Source: Epichloe hybrida (lineage: Eukaryota > Ascomycota > Sordariomycetes > Hypocreales > Clavicipitaceae). Taken from it: a DNA stretch of 64,000 nucleotides. The stretch is from contig JAFEKR010000021.1 of assembly GCA_019022495.1 (NCBI GenBank), forward strand, positions 372,001-436,000, given 5' to 3'. The first letter of the stretch is position 1. Every line of letters begins with the position of its first letter. The translations under genes were made by a program, and so were the position numbers. Of the stretch, positions 36,618 to 46,800 are shown piece after piece. The notes below the pieces were generated by a model that searched no databases, was not told the DNA's origin, and was given only the letters and a program-made list of their open reading frames with translations.

Positions 36618-37985
36618 ATGCATCATTCTATCCTTATCCCGGCGTTCCTGGCCGGTGCCGTCTCGGCCTGGCTTCCCCAGGAGCGCGACTTGGCTGCTTT
36701 CAACCAGACGGCTCGCTTCGAACAGCTTGGCAAGCGCTTCGCGCCGTCTCTGCCCCAGGGCATCAACAAGATCAGGGGCGTGAATTTCGGCGGTATGTCT
36801 CGTTTTATAGAAATACCCCGACGCCTTCTCGTCTCCAGAAAAAACTACTAACGCGGGTTGAAATTCCCAGGCTGGCTCATCTGTGAGCCGTGGATGATGA
36901 GTGACGAGTGGAACAACGTCATGGGTTGCAACGGGGCACCCTCCGAATTCGACTGCATGCAAAACATTTACGGTGGAAGTAAACGAGACGCAGGTAACCA
37001 AAAGTTCGAGACTCACTGGAGGACTTGGATCAATGCCGGAAGCGTCCAGTCAGCCCACGACGTTGGCCTGAACACGCTTCGCATTCCCATGGGGTACTGG
37101 TCCTACGTGGACATTGTCGACAAGGCCACGGAGCCCTTTGCCGACGGCAACAAGATGCTCCCCTACCTGGACGCCGTTGTCCAAAAGGCCGCTGACCTCG
37201 GCATGTATGTCATCATCGATCTGCACGGGGCCCCCGGCGGTCAGCAAGAAGACGTCTTTACCGGCCAGAACAACAAGCCGGCCGGCTTCTTCAACGACTA
37301 CAACTTTGGCCGCGCCCAGAAGTGGTTGTCGTGGATGACGAAGCGCATCCACACAAACCCTGCCTACGCCACCGTCGGCATGATTGAGGTTCTCAACGAG
37401 CCCGTCTCCGGGCACGACCAGGGCGGACGATACCCTGCCCCCGGCGAGGTCCCCGGGCTGATCCAGAAGTACTACCCGGGCGCTCTGAAGGCGGTCCGAG
37501 ATGCCGAAGCGTCGCTCGGCGTGGCTGACGGCAAGAAGCTCCACGTGCAATTCATGTCCCAGAAATGGGACTCGGGCAACCCGCGCGACACGTCTGCCGT
37601 GGCCAACGACAAGCTGACTGCGTTCGACGACCACAACTACATTGGCTTTGCCGTCCAGGACAGGGGCAACCGGGACACGCTCATGAAGCAGGCCTGCAGG
37701 GACAACCGCGTCGTTAGCGGGCAGAAGTTCGCCATTACCGGCGAATGGAGCATGACATCGGACGTGAGCCCCGACGACGCAGACTTCTTCAAGAAGTTCT
37801 TCACGGCCCAACAGCAGCTCTACGAGGCGCCTGGGATGAATGGCTGGGTGTACTGGACGTGGAAGACGCAGTTGAATGATCCTCGCTGGACCTACTCTGA
37901 CGCCACGTACCGCAAACTGGTCCCCACCGATGCCGTTGCCTTGGAAAGGAATGTGTATCAAGATGTCTGTGCCAATTATAGATAG
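36618..37985 (+). CDS. Secreted exo-1,3-beta-glucanase (glycoside hydrolase family 5)
   Basis: Two exons (36618-36792, 36871-37985) give 429 residues. The 78-base intron has GTATGT, a perfect CTAAC branch point and CCCAG, and rebuilds NFGGWLICEPW. Residues 1-17 form a signal peptide. Family 5 motifs are in order: LRIPMGYW, IDLHGAPGGQQ, EVLNEP with the acid/base Glu235, DDHNY and ITGEWSM with the nucleophile Glu350. Yeast Exg1 and related enzymes release glucose from 1,3-beta-glucan ends during wall remodelling. Subtilisin and glucanase are neighbours in the same direction but 1.2 kb apart, each with its own TATA box. Confidence 0.93.
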
Positions 37986-38447
37986 AGAGAGACGTACTTT
38001 TTAGATGAGGTCTATTGATACCGGCTGCGTCTTGCCATTTGGACAGAAAGTGTGAAAATTCTACTGTTAAAAAAGAGTAACCGTGTTTGTGGTTCGAGTG
38101 GAAAAGATGTGTAAAAAAATAACAGCGCAGCTGACTAGGCCACTGACATATGCGTGGTTTCTCTGTTTCATCATCCCTTTTATACATGTACATATGTGCC
38201 TTGCACAGAAGACACAAGTGGGGTGGGTCAATGGGTTTTCGTTTCCTCACCTTGACGTTTCTCCCCATTCAACCCGTCCACGCACTCTCATCAACAAGCC
38301 ACCCACACACAACGAATCGACAGCAAGGATCACGAGAAAATCCAGCGTCCATGGAAGAAGAAGGGAGCTGAGCGCGAAAACCCCCGTCCCGCCCGCAAAC
38401 TCCCTCTCCGCGCTCGTCCGTCCCCCCAATCGCCGCCATCGACTCGC
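37986..38447. other. Intergenic region upstream of Ctk2
   Basis: 3' region of the glucanase gene and promoter of the Ctk2-like gene. No separate gene seen. Confidence 0.6.
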
Positions 38448-40035
38448 ATGGCGCGCCCGGAAAACACGGCGCCGACCACTGCAAACGGCGATGCCGCGGC
38501 GCCAGCAGCTCGGATCGGGCCTCATCCTGGATTCATATCCAGCTCGAACCAGTACAGCTCCGAAATTAAGATCCGGCGCATGCTCAAAGACACCGGGTGT
38601 GATCCCGCACGAGAGGACACCTACCGCCTACAAGGTGTGCAGCTGATCGACAACGTGAGGGAGCATCTACAACTGTATGTTCGAACTGTCCCCCCCCCCC
38701 ATGGCGACGAGGCATAGAGAGAGAAAGAGAGAAAGAGTAACTTCTAACCTCCCCTGCCTCATTCGCACCTTTCACATTACCAGGCCAGTACGAACATTCG
38801 ACACAGCGTGCACCTACTTCCACAAGTTCCGGCTCAACTTCCGCGACGCCGAGTACAACTACCAAGATGCCGCCCTCGCGTCCCTCTTCGTGGCCTGCAA
38901 AGTCGAGGACACGATCAAGAAGTCGCGGGACATACTCGTCGCGGCGTACATGGTCAAGAACCCCGAGAAGACGGTGGCCCCCGACGACAAGGTGTTCGAG
39001 TCGTCGGGCAAAATCATCATCGGCCTGGAGCGCCTGATCCTCGAGACGGTCGGCTTCGACTTCCGCACGCGGTACCCGCAGAAGCTGCTCGTCAAGGTGG
39101 TCCGTCGCGTGCTGCCGGGCACGTCGTCGTCGTCGCCGTCGTCGCCCGGCGCGCGCGACTTCTTCGCCACGGCCTACGCCATGTGCATCGACATGTACAA
39201 GACGTTCGTGCCCATCAAGCGGACCACGCTGTCCATGGTCATGGCCGTCGTGGAGCTCACGGCCCGCATGCGCGGGGAGCACGTCGAGCGGGTTCGCGAC
39301 TTCGCCGCCTCGCGGAGGCAGTACTGCCGCGACTCCGTCATGGAGACTATGCTCGATCTGCTGGATCTGTACGTGCAGCACCACAAGTCGACCAGGGTTG
39401 GCGCAGAGTTCGGTCTCGGCCGCTTCATCGACGTCAAGATCCATCTCAACACGGATCTGGACAGCACGGCGAGGCCGAGATACTTGCACCACTGCCACAG
39501 GTGTGAGGTCGAGGATGCGCATCCCCTCTCCTCGGCCACGGCCTCGGCCACGGACCCCACGACTTCCTCGAACCCCTGGCCGGCTGATGCGTCGATACGG
39601 CGGACGGCGCGGGGTCAGGACGGCACCATGCGCTTCGTCTTTGATCCCCAGGCCGCGAGTGAGGAGCAGGACACGGTCAGCCAGTTCTTCAAGGAAGAAT
39701 TCGACGAGTATGAGATTGAGGTGGAGGAGCCCGTGCCGCCGCCGCCGCCGGACAGAGACAGAGACAGAGACAGAGACAGAGACAGAGACAGAGACAGAGA
39801 CAGAGACAGAGACAGAGACAGAGACAGAGACAGAGACAGAGACAGAGACAGAGACATGGACGGCGGCGGCGGCGGTGGCGGCGGCGGTGGCGGCGGCGGT
39901 GGCGGCAGGGGAAGAGGGGGCTACAGAGGGAGTAGTTACAGAGACCGAGGGGATCACCACCGGCGAGGAGGAGGCGGGCCGTACGGAGGAGGGTACCGTG
40001 GCGACCGGCATAGGGGAAGAGGCCGGCACCATTGA
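38448..40035 (+). CDS. ctk2: CTD kinase subunit beta, cyclin Ctk2-like, with RD and Gly-rich tail
   Basis: Two exons (38448-38674, 38784-40035; GTATGT/ACCAG) give 492 residues and join HLQL to PVRTFDTAC. Two cyclin boxes are visible: [56 protein letters not shown] and [16 protein letters not shown], then [20 protein letters not shown] and [20 protein letters not shown]. These match the Ctk2/cyclin-K-like subunit that activates the CTDK-I kinase phosphorylating the RNA polymerase II C-terminal domain. The C-terminus is unusual: about 17 Arg-Asp dipeptides from a perfect hexamer array, then about 15 glycines and an RGG/RGGY-type segment. The stop lies 104 bases from the stop of the convergent PTEN-like gene. 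Confidence 0.9.
39751..39852 (+). repeat. Hexamer GACAGA, 17 perfect tandem copies
   Basis: Bases 39751-39852 are uninterrupted GACAGA units encoding Arg-Asp alternation in the Ctk2 tail. A GGC/GGT run (39859-39905) encoding polyglycine follows. Confidence 0.95.
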
Positions 40036-40138
40036 TAATGTGCTCTCGTCCATGTTTGTAGGAATAGGGGAGCTGCGACGCAGTGCACGCCAGACGCCAT
40101 GGACGTGGGAAGCCGAAAACAATTGAGAAGATGTACTT

Positions 40139-41919
40139 TTATTTCTGGCCATTGCCTACCAAGTCCTCACCACCAGGTCCACTCGACCTCGCCCACTCCA
40201 TGTCCTCGGCATCATCATCATCATCATCTCCACGGCCCTTCGAGTCCTCCTCCGCCGTCGCCGCCGCCGCCGCAACCTGCGGGACGGGCTCACCCTCGGC
40301 CGGTTCCAGAATCTCCTCCCCTTTGCTCTCCCCGTCGTCCACGGCCCTCCACACGACGCTCATCCTGTCCAGGGCCCTCGACCCCTTCCTGCTCGACCCC
40401 TTGATCCCATCCATGGCCTCCCACTCGATGCTGAATATCCCGCCGTCGCTGGGCCGTCCGCCTTGCTCGGGGCCCTGGCCCTCGAAGAAGGTGTTGAACC
40501 AGACGTGCGCCACGGCCGACACCATTGCCAGGCCGAGGCCCCTGGGCGGTGCACCGTTGCGGCGCTGCACGGAAACGTTGACGTCGCTCGTGGGCACGCG
40601 GATGGGCTGCGATGGCTTGAGAATCACGGCCAGGCCGCCTGGTTCGGGTTCCTCGGACGCCTTTGGCCCCTGCGTCGTGGTGTCGTCGCTGCTGCTGCTC
40701 GTCTTGGACTTTGCCTTTTCCATGCCATCCCCTCCCCCCATGTTGGCCGAGACCTTTCGGACCAGCCCTGTTCCCTTCCGGATGAGCGCACGACGATGGT
40801 CCTTGGGGTTGTTCGTCGTCGTTGTTGTCGTTGTTGTCGTTGTTGTCGTTGTTGTTGTTGCGCCCGCCAGATCCCACAGCATCTCCGCCATGCCCGGCTC
40901 CCGCGGCGCACCCGCGTCGACGACGAGCCTCTCGGTCCTGGAAAAGGTGTGCAGAGCCCGGATCGTCTTGCCGTCGTCCACGAACCCCGCCACGTCGACC
41001 TTGACCCCGTTCCGCAGGCCCCAGACGTGTATCTCGACAACCTCGACCCGTCTGTCGAGGTACCTCTTCCCGTGCCGGGTCCACCTGTCCACGTAGCTGA
41101 CCCATCTGAGCTGCGAGGGGATCGAGACGCCGGCCCCGAACCTGGGCCGCATGCGCCGCGACGTGAATCTCTCGAGGGCCTCTTCTGCCGTCCAGCCCTC
41201 CTCCGAGATGAGATAGCTCGTGGCCATTGTGCCGGAGCGGCCCTTGCCCGCCTTGCAGTGCACCACGACGACGCGGTTCCCGTTCCTGCTGGTGGTCGTG
41301 GTCCCTCCCGCGCTCGCGGCAGACTTGGCGGGTGAAGCCGTCGAGTCCGAGTCGTGCGAGGGGGAGCTCGGCGTCTGCGTCGAGTCCGAGTCGATCATAT
41401 GCCCGTCGTGCCCGTCGTGCCCGCCGTGCAACCAGTTCCGCATGCTGGCCATGATGACGGGCACGAGCCTGAACGGCGGAGGATGGTGGTCCGGCCAGGG
41501 GTAGTGCCGCACCCTGCCGTAGACAGCTTCATCGGGGTACCCCGTGCCCTCGGCGCGAAACTCCCATATCGCCCAGTCACGCCCGTGCTTGGAGTCCAGG
41601 AAGGCCACGAGTTGGTCCAGCGGATTGCGGTATGCTAGTTGCGGGTATGTCTGTGACGGACCCGATCTGTAATGAAATAGCATTAGTTTTTTTTTTTTTT
41701 TTAGTTTTTTTTTTTTTTCAAAAAAATGAAATCACACTCGAACTTCATACCTGTAAATACAAAGTGAGAAACAATTAAAAAGTCAAAGAGGGAGACGCTC
41801 AAGGGGGGGGCACCAACGCACGTAGCTATTATAAAATCCGTCACGTAGCACAGATCAAGTCCCGCCTCAGGATGTCTTGCTCTCGGCCCAGCGACAATCT
41901 GCCGCAACAACGAGGCCAT
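40139..41919 (-). CDS. PTEN-like phosphatidylinositol phosphatase (Tep1-like)
   Basis: Exon 1 (41822-41919) and exon 2 (40139-41666) give 541 residues; the 155-base intron has two T-runs (on the plus strand) and joins DFIIAT to SGPSQTYPQ. The N-terminus MASLLRQIVAGPRARHPEAG with CYVTD is the PTEN PIP2-binding start. YPWPDHHPPP gives Asp92, and HCKAGKGRSGT gives the catalytic Cys170 in the PTEN P-loop (human Asp92 and Cys124). About 45 extra low-complexity residues (HDGHDGH, Ser/Thr/Asp-rich) sit between them. A C2-like region follows (VEVVEIHVWGL, AHVWFNTFFEG) and is broken by a run of 15 threonines. The C-terminus is acidic. PTEN family members dephosphorylate PI(3,4,5)P3 or PI3P, antagonising PI3-kinase signalling; the fungal substrate is less certain. 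Confidence 0.9.
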
Positions 41920-42140
41920 TCCCGCGTAGGCGCGTAAAGGGAAAAGCGAGACTGCTATGCGCCCCGTGCAACGATTGCTCTCGATATCCCACCATGAGCT
42001 TCTTGTCTTGTCGTGGACTGCCGGCGGTGGCGGTGAGCATGCGTGAGAGAAAAAGGGGGTCCCGGTACGGAGTAGTCAGTACATGAGCAAGCAAAACCAT
42101 CGTCATCGGGGACGGGTGGCCGGCCACCCCCCCTCTCCAA
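41920..42140. other. PTEN-like gene upstream region
   Basis: Short stretch between the PTEN-like ATG and the transposon block; no gene seen. It contains a near copy (TACGGAGTAG) of the recurrent 10-mer at about 42066. Confidence 0.55.
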
Positions 42141-42145
42141 GTTTT
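42141..42145. repeat. 5-base target-site duplication (GTTTT), left copy of the outer element
   Basis: GTTTT is repeated at 56404-56408 directly after the right LTR. Confidence 0.85.
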
Positions 42146-42379
42146 TGTTGGAATCCCGCCGCAAGCGCTCAACCGCATGCAGGCAACTTAGACACTAGGA
42201 CCCACCTAACTAGTTACTTTTCCGGACCTTTAGTAGATGCATAGTATAGTTTATATAGGCAGATTACACACCCTATAGTTATAGGTACTTAGTTATTTAA
42301 ACCGTAGTCCGCGCCCTCTTATAGGGTTAGGTAACTTAATCCATACCTTTATTTCTGATCCTAGCTGCTCAGTCTAACA
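42146..42379 (+). repeat. Left LTR of the outer copia element
   Basis: 234 bases from TGTTGGAATCC to CAGTCTAACA. It starts 226 bases upstream of the PTEN-like start codon. Confidence 0.88.
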
Positions 42380-42607
42380 TAGTAGCAATTGCTTAGTGTT
42401 TATAATATAAAGACCCTTCTTTCTAATTAATACCTTTATTAAGTCAATTCTAATTAATTAATTGTTAAATTCGGTATATTCTAGTAAGAGAATAGGGTTT
42501 AATTACAATCATTAATATTGTAATTAGGCAACCCCTAGCAGCAAGGAAGATTTGCGTAGGTTAAAGTTTAATAAATTATAATAATAATAACATAGGATAT
42601 TATTAAG

Positions 42608-42840
42608 ATGTCTAAGGAAACTAACACTGCTTAAGGCTATGAGCTAGTAGTTAAGCTATAGGAACCCTATTATTAGGACCTATGGTTTAAGATAATAAAG
42701 GCAAGAGCTATTAAAGATAGGATTTAGGTCTTTATTAATCCTAATTTAATAATAACTCTTAACTACCTACCTAAGCCGCTAATCCTAATAGGAAAAAGGA
42801 CTCTAGTAATAAGAAAAGTAGTAATTATAGCTTTAACTAC
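42608..42840 (+). pseudogene. Outer copia gag fragment, 5' part
   Basis: An ATG at 42608 opens a frame with several TAA/TAG stops. The fragment is cut by the inner copia insertion and resumes after 49885; the sequence either side joins at the duplicated ACTAC. Confidence 0.65.
42836..42840. repeat. 5-base target-site duplication (ACTAC) of the inner element
   Basis: ACTAC recurs at 49880-49884, just after the right LTR. Confidence 0.85.
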
Positions 42841-43664
42841 TGTTAAAAATAAGACCTATTTTTAGCCCTTTTCTAGTTAAAGAACCTTCTTATTACTAGC
42901 TTGCTTTGCAAGTCTGACAGCTGCACTGCAGCTGTCAACGGTCGCGAGGGCAGCTATCAATGGCTGCGTCGCAGCTGTCAACAGCTGCGACCGACCGTGT
43001 GGATGACTAATTAGTCAATTGCGTTGTGGCTACAAGTGTAGCCACAACCACGCCACTAGTAATTAGGTAAGCTAGGGTGACGTAAGCTAGGGTGACGTAA
43101 GCAGGTTACCCTACACGTAACTTACCTTATAGCTATCTTTGATAACGATTTTCTCTTTATCTAGAGGTTATACAAAAGTTTCACATATAGCAAATTGAAG
43201 CTTAAAGATAGGGCTTTCTTTTTATGCAAGGTTATTTTTTGGACCAAAAGTTAGTGCATACGGGTTGCTAGCTAGTATGGTGGTGAGTTGATTTTTTGGT
43301 TTTTGCATACAAATGAATTTTGCGGAAAATCAAAAGTGGCCTGTAAGACCCCGTTGGCGGCCCAGATCCACCGATACGGTCGGTAGGTCTATGAGAGGAA
43401 GAAGATCTTTTCAACTAGCTAGATAGCTAGTCCTCTCAACTAACAACAGCCGCATTGCCCGTACAACGTATCTAAAATCAATTCTATTGCTCTATAAGAT
43501 ATCATAAAAGTAATCTAAATCGAATTCTATTAGTTGATAACTGCCACAACCTTCCGTTGCGTTGCGTTGATTGATTCAACGTTGCAGCCCTATTGGTCCC
43601 TGACCGTAGAGCTTGCACCCGTACAGCTGTTGCCAGCTGGCAACTAGCTCCCTACATTTCAATA
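42841..43664 (+). repeat. 5' LTR of the inner copia element
   Basis: 824 bases from TGTTAAAAATAAG to CATTTCAATA. The end is TA rather than CA in both LTR copies; the boundary is set by the ACTAC duplication and the adjacent primer site. Confidence 0.88.
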
Positions 43665-43678
43665 GGTTATGAGCCCGG
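43665..43678 (+). promoter_or_regulatory. Primer-binding site, perfect half initiator-tRNA match
   Basis: GGTTATGAGCCCGG is the exact complement of the initiator tRNA-Met anticodon arm with its CAT anticodon, so priming is from an internal tRNA fragment rather than the tRNA 3' end. Confidence 0.8.
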
Positions 43679-43720
43679 CTCTATCACTATAGATTCCTTT
43701 TAGGTCACTTTGTGTACGAT

Positions 43721-43874
43721 TACAGAAGACTTCCCTTCTATAAAAAAGGAAGGACCTGCGAGAAAGAAGCTTTTCCCTTCTATAAAAAGGAATCAATTGT
43801 GGCTACAGAAGACTTCCCTTCTATAAAAAAGGAAGGACCCGCGAGATAGAAGCTTTTCCCTTCTATAAAAAGGA
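43721..43874 (+). repeat. 83-base tandem duplication with hairpins in the inner-element leader
   Basis: Two copies start at 43721 and 43804. Each has two potential hairpins (CTTCC...GGAAG and TTCC...GGAA, each around a TATAAAAA loop). The array ends directly before the gag ATG at 43877. Confidence 0.75.
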
Positions 43875-43876
43875 AA

Positions 43877-46800
43877 ATGGATACCAAAGGAAAGGGAAAG
43901 GGACCTGTTATCCCTGACCCTAGTGCGCAAGAGGTTCTAAATAACCAGCTAAAAGAGCAGGCTATTAAGCAACAAGCAACTATAGACCAGTTATTAGAGA
44001 AGCTAGAAAGCCTATCTATAACTGTAAATAGTCGTATGGAGGGTGTGGAATCTGATAAGCCCGCTAGTCAGCAGCAAGATCAGCAGCCTGTTCAAGAAAA
44101 TCAAGCTGAATCTAGCTTTGTACAAGCAACCTTTAATAATTCAATTATTAAGGAATTCAATAAAAGGGTTTATAGTTTTCCAGAGACTGCTAGGCTTAAA
44201 GGAGCCGAAAATTTCGAACAATGGAAGCAAGCCCTAACTATCCAATTTAAAGCTTTAGGCATGCCTAATTTTCTAGATAATCCGGAGAGTTCTAGGGCGC
44301 TAGGGGATCCAGATCAAGCTATTATCCTTATGTTACTAAGGGATAGTTGTACAGAAGGACCCTAAGCCGCTATAACTTGGCAAAAATCACCTGAAGAAGC
44401 CTATAATTTACTTGTAAGGCAATATTCACATAGCGTTGAAATCCAGAGGGGGTCCCTATATTCAGAATTTCATAACCTGAATTTTCAAGAGTTTAAGGGG
44501 ACTCTAGAGTCCTTTAATGCAGTCTTTAATAATCTACTAGCTAGATTATCGATTTCAGGGGTCCTGATTGCTCCGATAGATCAGGTTAATCAATATCTTC
44601 AATCCCTAAAATCAACCTTCCCTCAGTGGGCTGAGAGGCAACGATTTAGCATGCGTACGAATAGGGCTATAGGGGCTCCCCTAGATGCCCTAAATCTTCA
44701 ATTCTTGATGGCAGACCTTCTAGCAGAACAGAGGGATAAATCATCTACGGTATCCAAAGCCCTGAATTATAGGGCTAAAAACCTTGAAAAGGGTGCTAAA
44801 GAAAAAGAAAAGGCCCCTAAGGATCAGAAGAAGAAAGGAGGCTCTGAAGAAAATAAGGGCTCTTCTAATTCTAATTCTTCTTCTAATAAGAAGAAGAAGA
44901 AGAAGCAAAAAGGTCAAAAATCAGATAAAAAGGATAATAAAGAGACCTCTGGAGAGGGATCTTTTATGCTAGGAAATTACAACCTTTCTAACGGTGCTCT
45001 TAAACCGTACAAGAAACCTAGCCTTCATAAGACTAGTTATAAGAGCTCTAGTGATAGTAGCTCTAATTCTAGCTCTTCTGAATCGGATGATGATGAAAAT
45101 CAAGAAATTAAAACCTTAAATGGTTTTAATTATTACAGCAAAGACATGAAAAAGGCCCTATTATATAATACAGGTTCGACTGTATATATTGTTAATTCTA
45201 GGGAGGTCTTTAGGGATTATACCCCCTATAAAAAGGGGGAATCCGACCCTATTATAACTGGTGGTGGCCCTATTTACGCTAAGGGTCACGGTAGTGCTGT
45301 TTTTGAGGTCCTATATCAGAAAAATCCAGCTAAATATAGGACCTTAGTGCTTAAAGATGCGCTATATTTTCCTTAGCTTGATGTTAATATAGTTAGTGGA
45401 CTTACGCACTATATATCTGGTGGTTGCCTTATTAAAAACCTACTTTATCTTAAAGATAGGTCTCTTATTGCAACCTTAGATATAGAAAAACATGGTTTTT
45501 TCTTCCACGTTAAAAACCAATCTACGCCTAAGTTATCTAAAGGGCCCTGTAATAATTCGCATTATATCCGACCTTTTACCTACGCCGCTTTTAAGGGTCA
45601 TAGCTATCCGATTAGCTACCCTATAGAGGTTCAAATTCCCTCTAAAAAGCCGGATTGGGCTTCTGATTTAGACGAAATCGACGAAAATGATGATGATATT
45701 GAAGAAATCGTACGGGATGATTTAGGGGAATTAGTCCCTTCTTCTTCGCCTATAGCCCCAGGTTGGGTCCCTTATAAATCTAAGGAAATAGATTTAGGGG
45801 TGTTAGAGGGCCCTAGTGGAGGAAAAGGGTCCCTAATACCTCTCCAAGAGGCCTGTGGTTCTCAAGGGGCCCAGCAGGGGACTAGTGAAGAGGGCCCTAG
45901 TCTAGATCCTAATTCAGACCCTAAGGATCTTCAATATCAACGGTTGTTAGAACTAGCTGGCCTATGGCATGTACGATTAGGGCACCTAGGTCTTCCTTTG
46001 CTAAAGAAAACTAGCCTTATAACTAAAGGAATCCCTGATTTTTCTAAAATTAAGGATAAGGATTTTAGATGTATTGCTTGTGATCAATCTAAGGCAGTTA
46101 GAAGACCCAGGAAATTAGCTATCCCTGACCCCCTAAGAGCTCTAGATCGAATAGAGGGGGATACGCTAAAAATCAGCCCTACGCCGTATAATAAACAGTC
46201 AATTTGCTTATTTTTAGTTGATCGAAAGACTAGATATAAGTGGGTTATCTTATTACCTAATAAGGAAGGCCCAACTGTTTATAAGGCTATCAAAGGCTTC
46301 TTCAGAGGGCTTAAAAATCAACTAGGTCAATATCCTAGGCACCTTCACTTCGATGGGGGCCAGGAAATCGATTCTAGTTGTCAAGCTTGGTTGAATTCTA
46401 AAGGGATCAAATTTACGACTTCTAGTCCCTATATCCATGAGCAAAATGGATTAGCAGAACGTTCAATTCGTACTATTCTAGATCGATTAAGGGCTACTAT
46501 CCAGTGGGCAAAATTACCGTTATTTTTATGGTGTTTTGTATTACCTGCAGTTGTTAACCTAGTTAATATAACTGCTAATACCACTAAGGATGAAAGCCCT
46601 GAACAGCTGCTATCTAGGGAGCTAAATCAGCCTTATACAACTGATATTAGCAGTATTAGAGCTATAGGATCTCACTGTGAGATTCTAATCCCCCTGGAAA
46701 AACGACCTAAAGCCCAGAAGTTAGCAGCTAGGACTATCCCTGGAAGACTTTTAGCTATACTAGGTTCTAACACCTACCTAGTGTACATCCCCTCTAAAAG

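Noticed and set aside
37050..37961. 303-codon antisense ORF opposite the glucanase
   Set aside because: Shadow of codon bias; the sense strand encodes a conserved GH5 enzyme.
38584..40152. 522-codon antisense ORF opposite Ctk2
   Set aside because: Shadow of GC-rich codons and of the GACAGA repeat; no domain, while the plus strand encodes a clear cyclin.
40463..41335. 290-codon plus-strand ORF opposite the PTEN-like gene
   Set aside because: Low-complexity shadow with no recognisable motif; the minus strand has the phosphatase signature.
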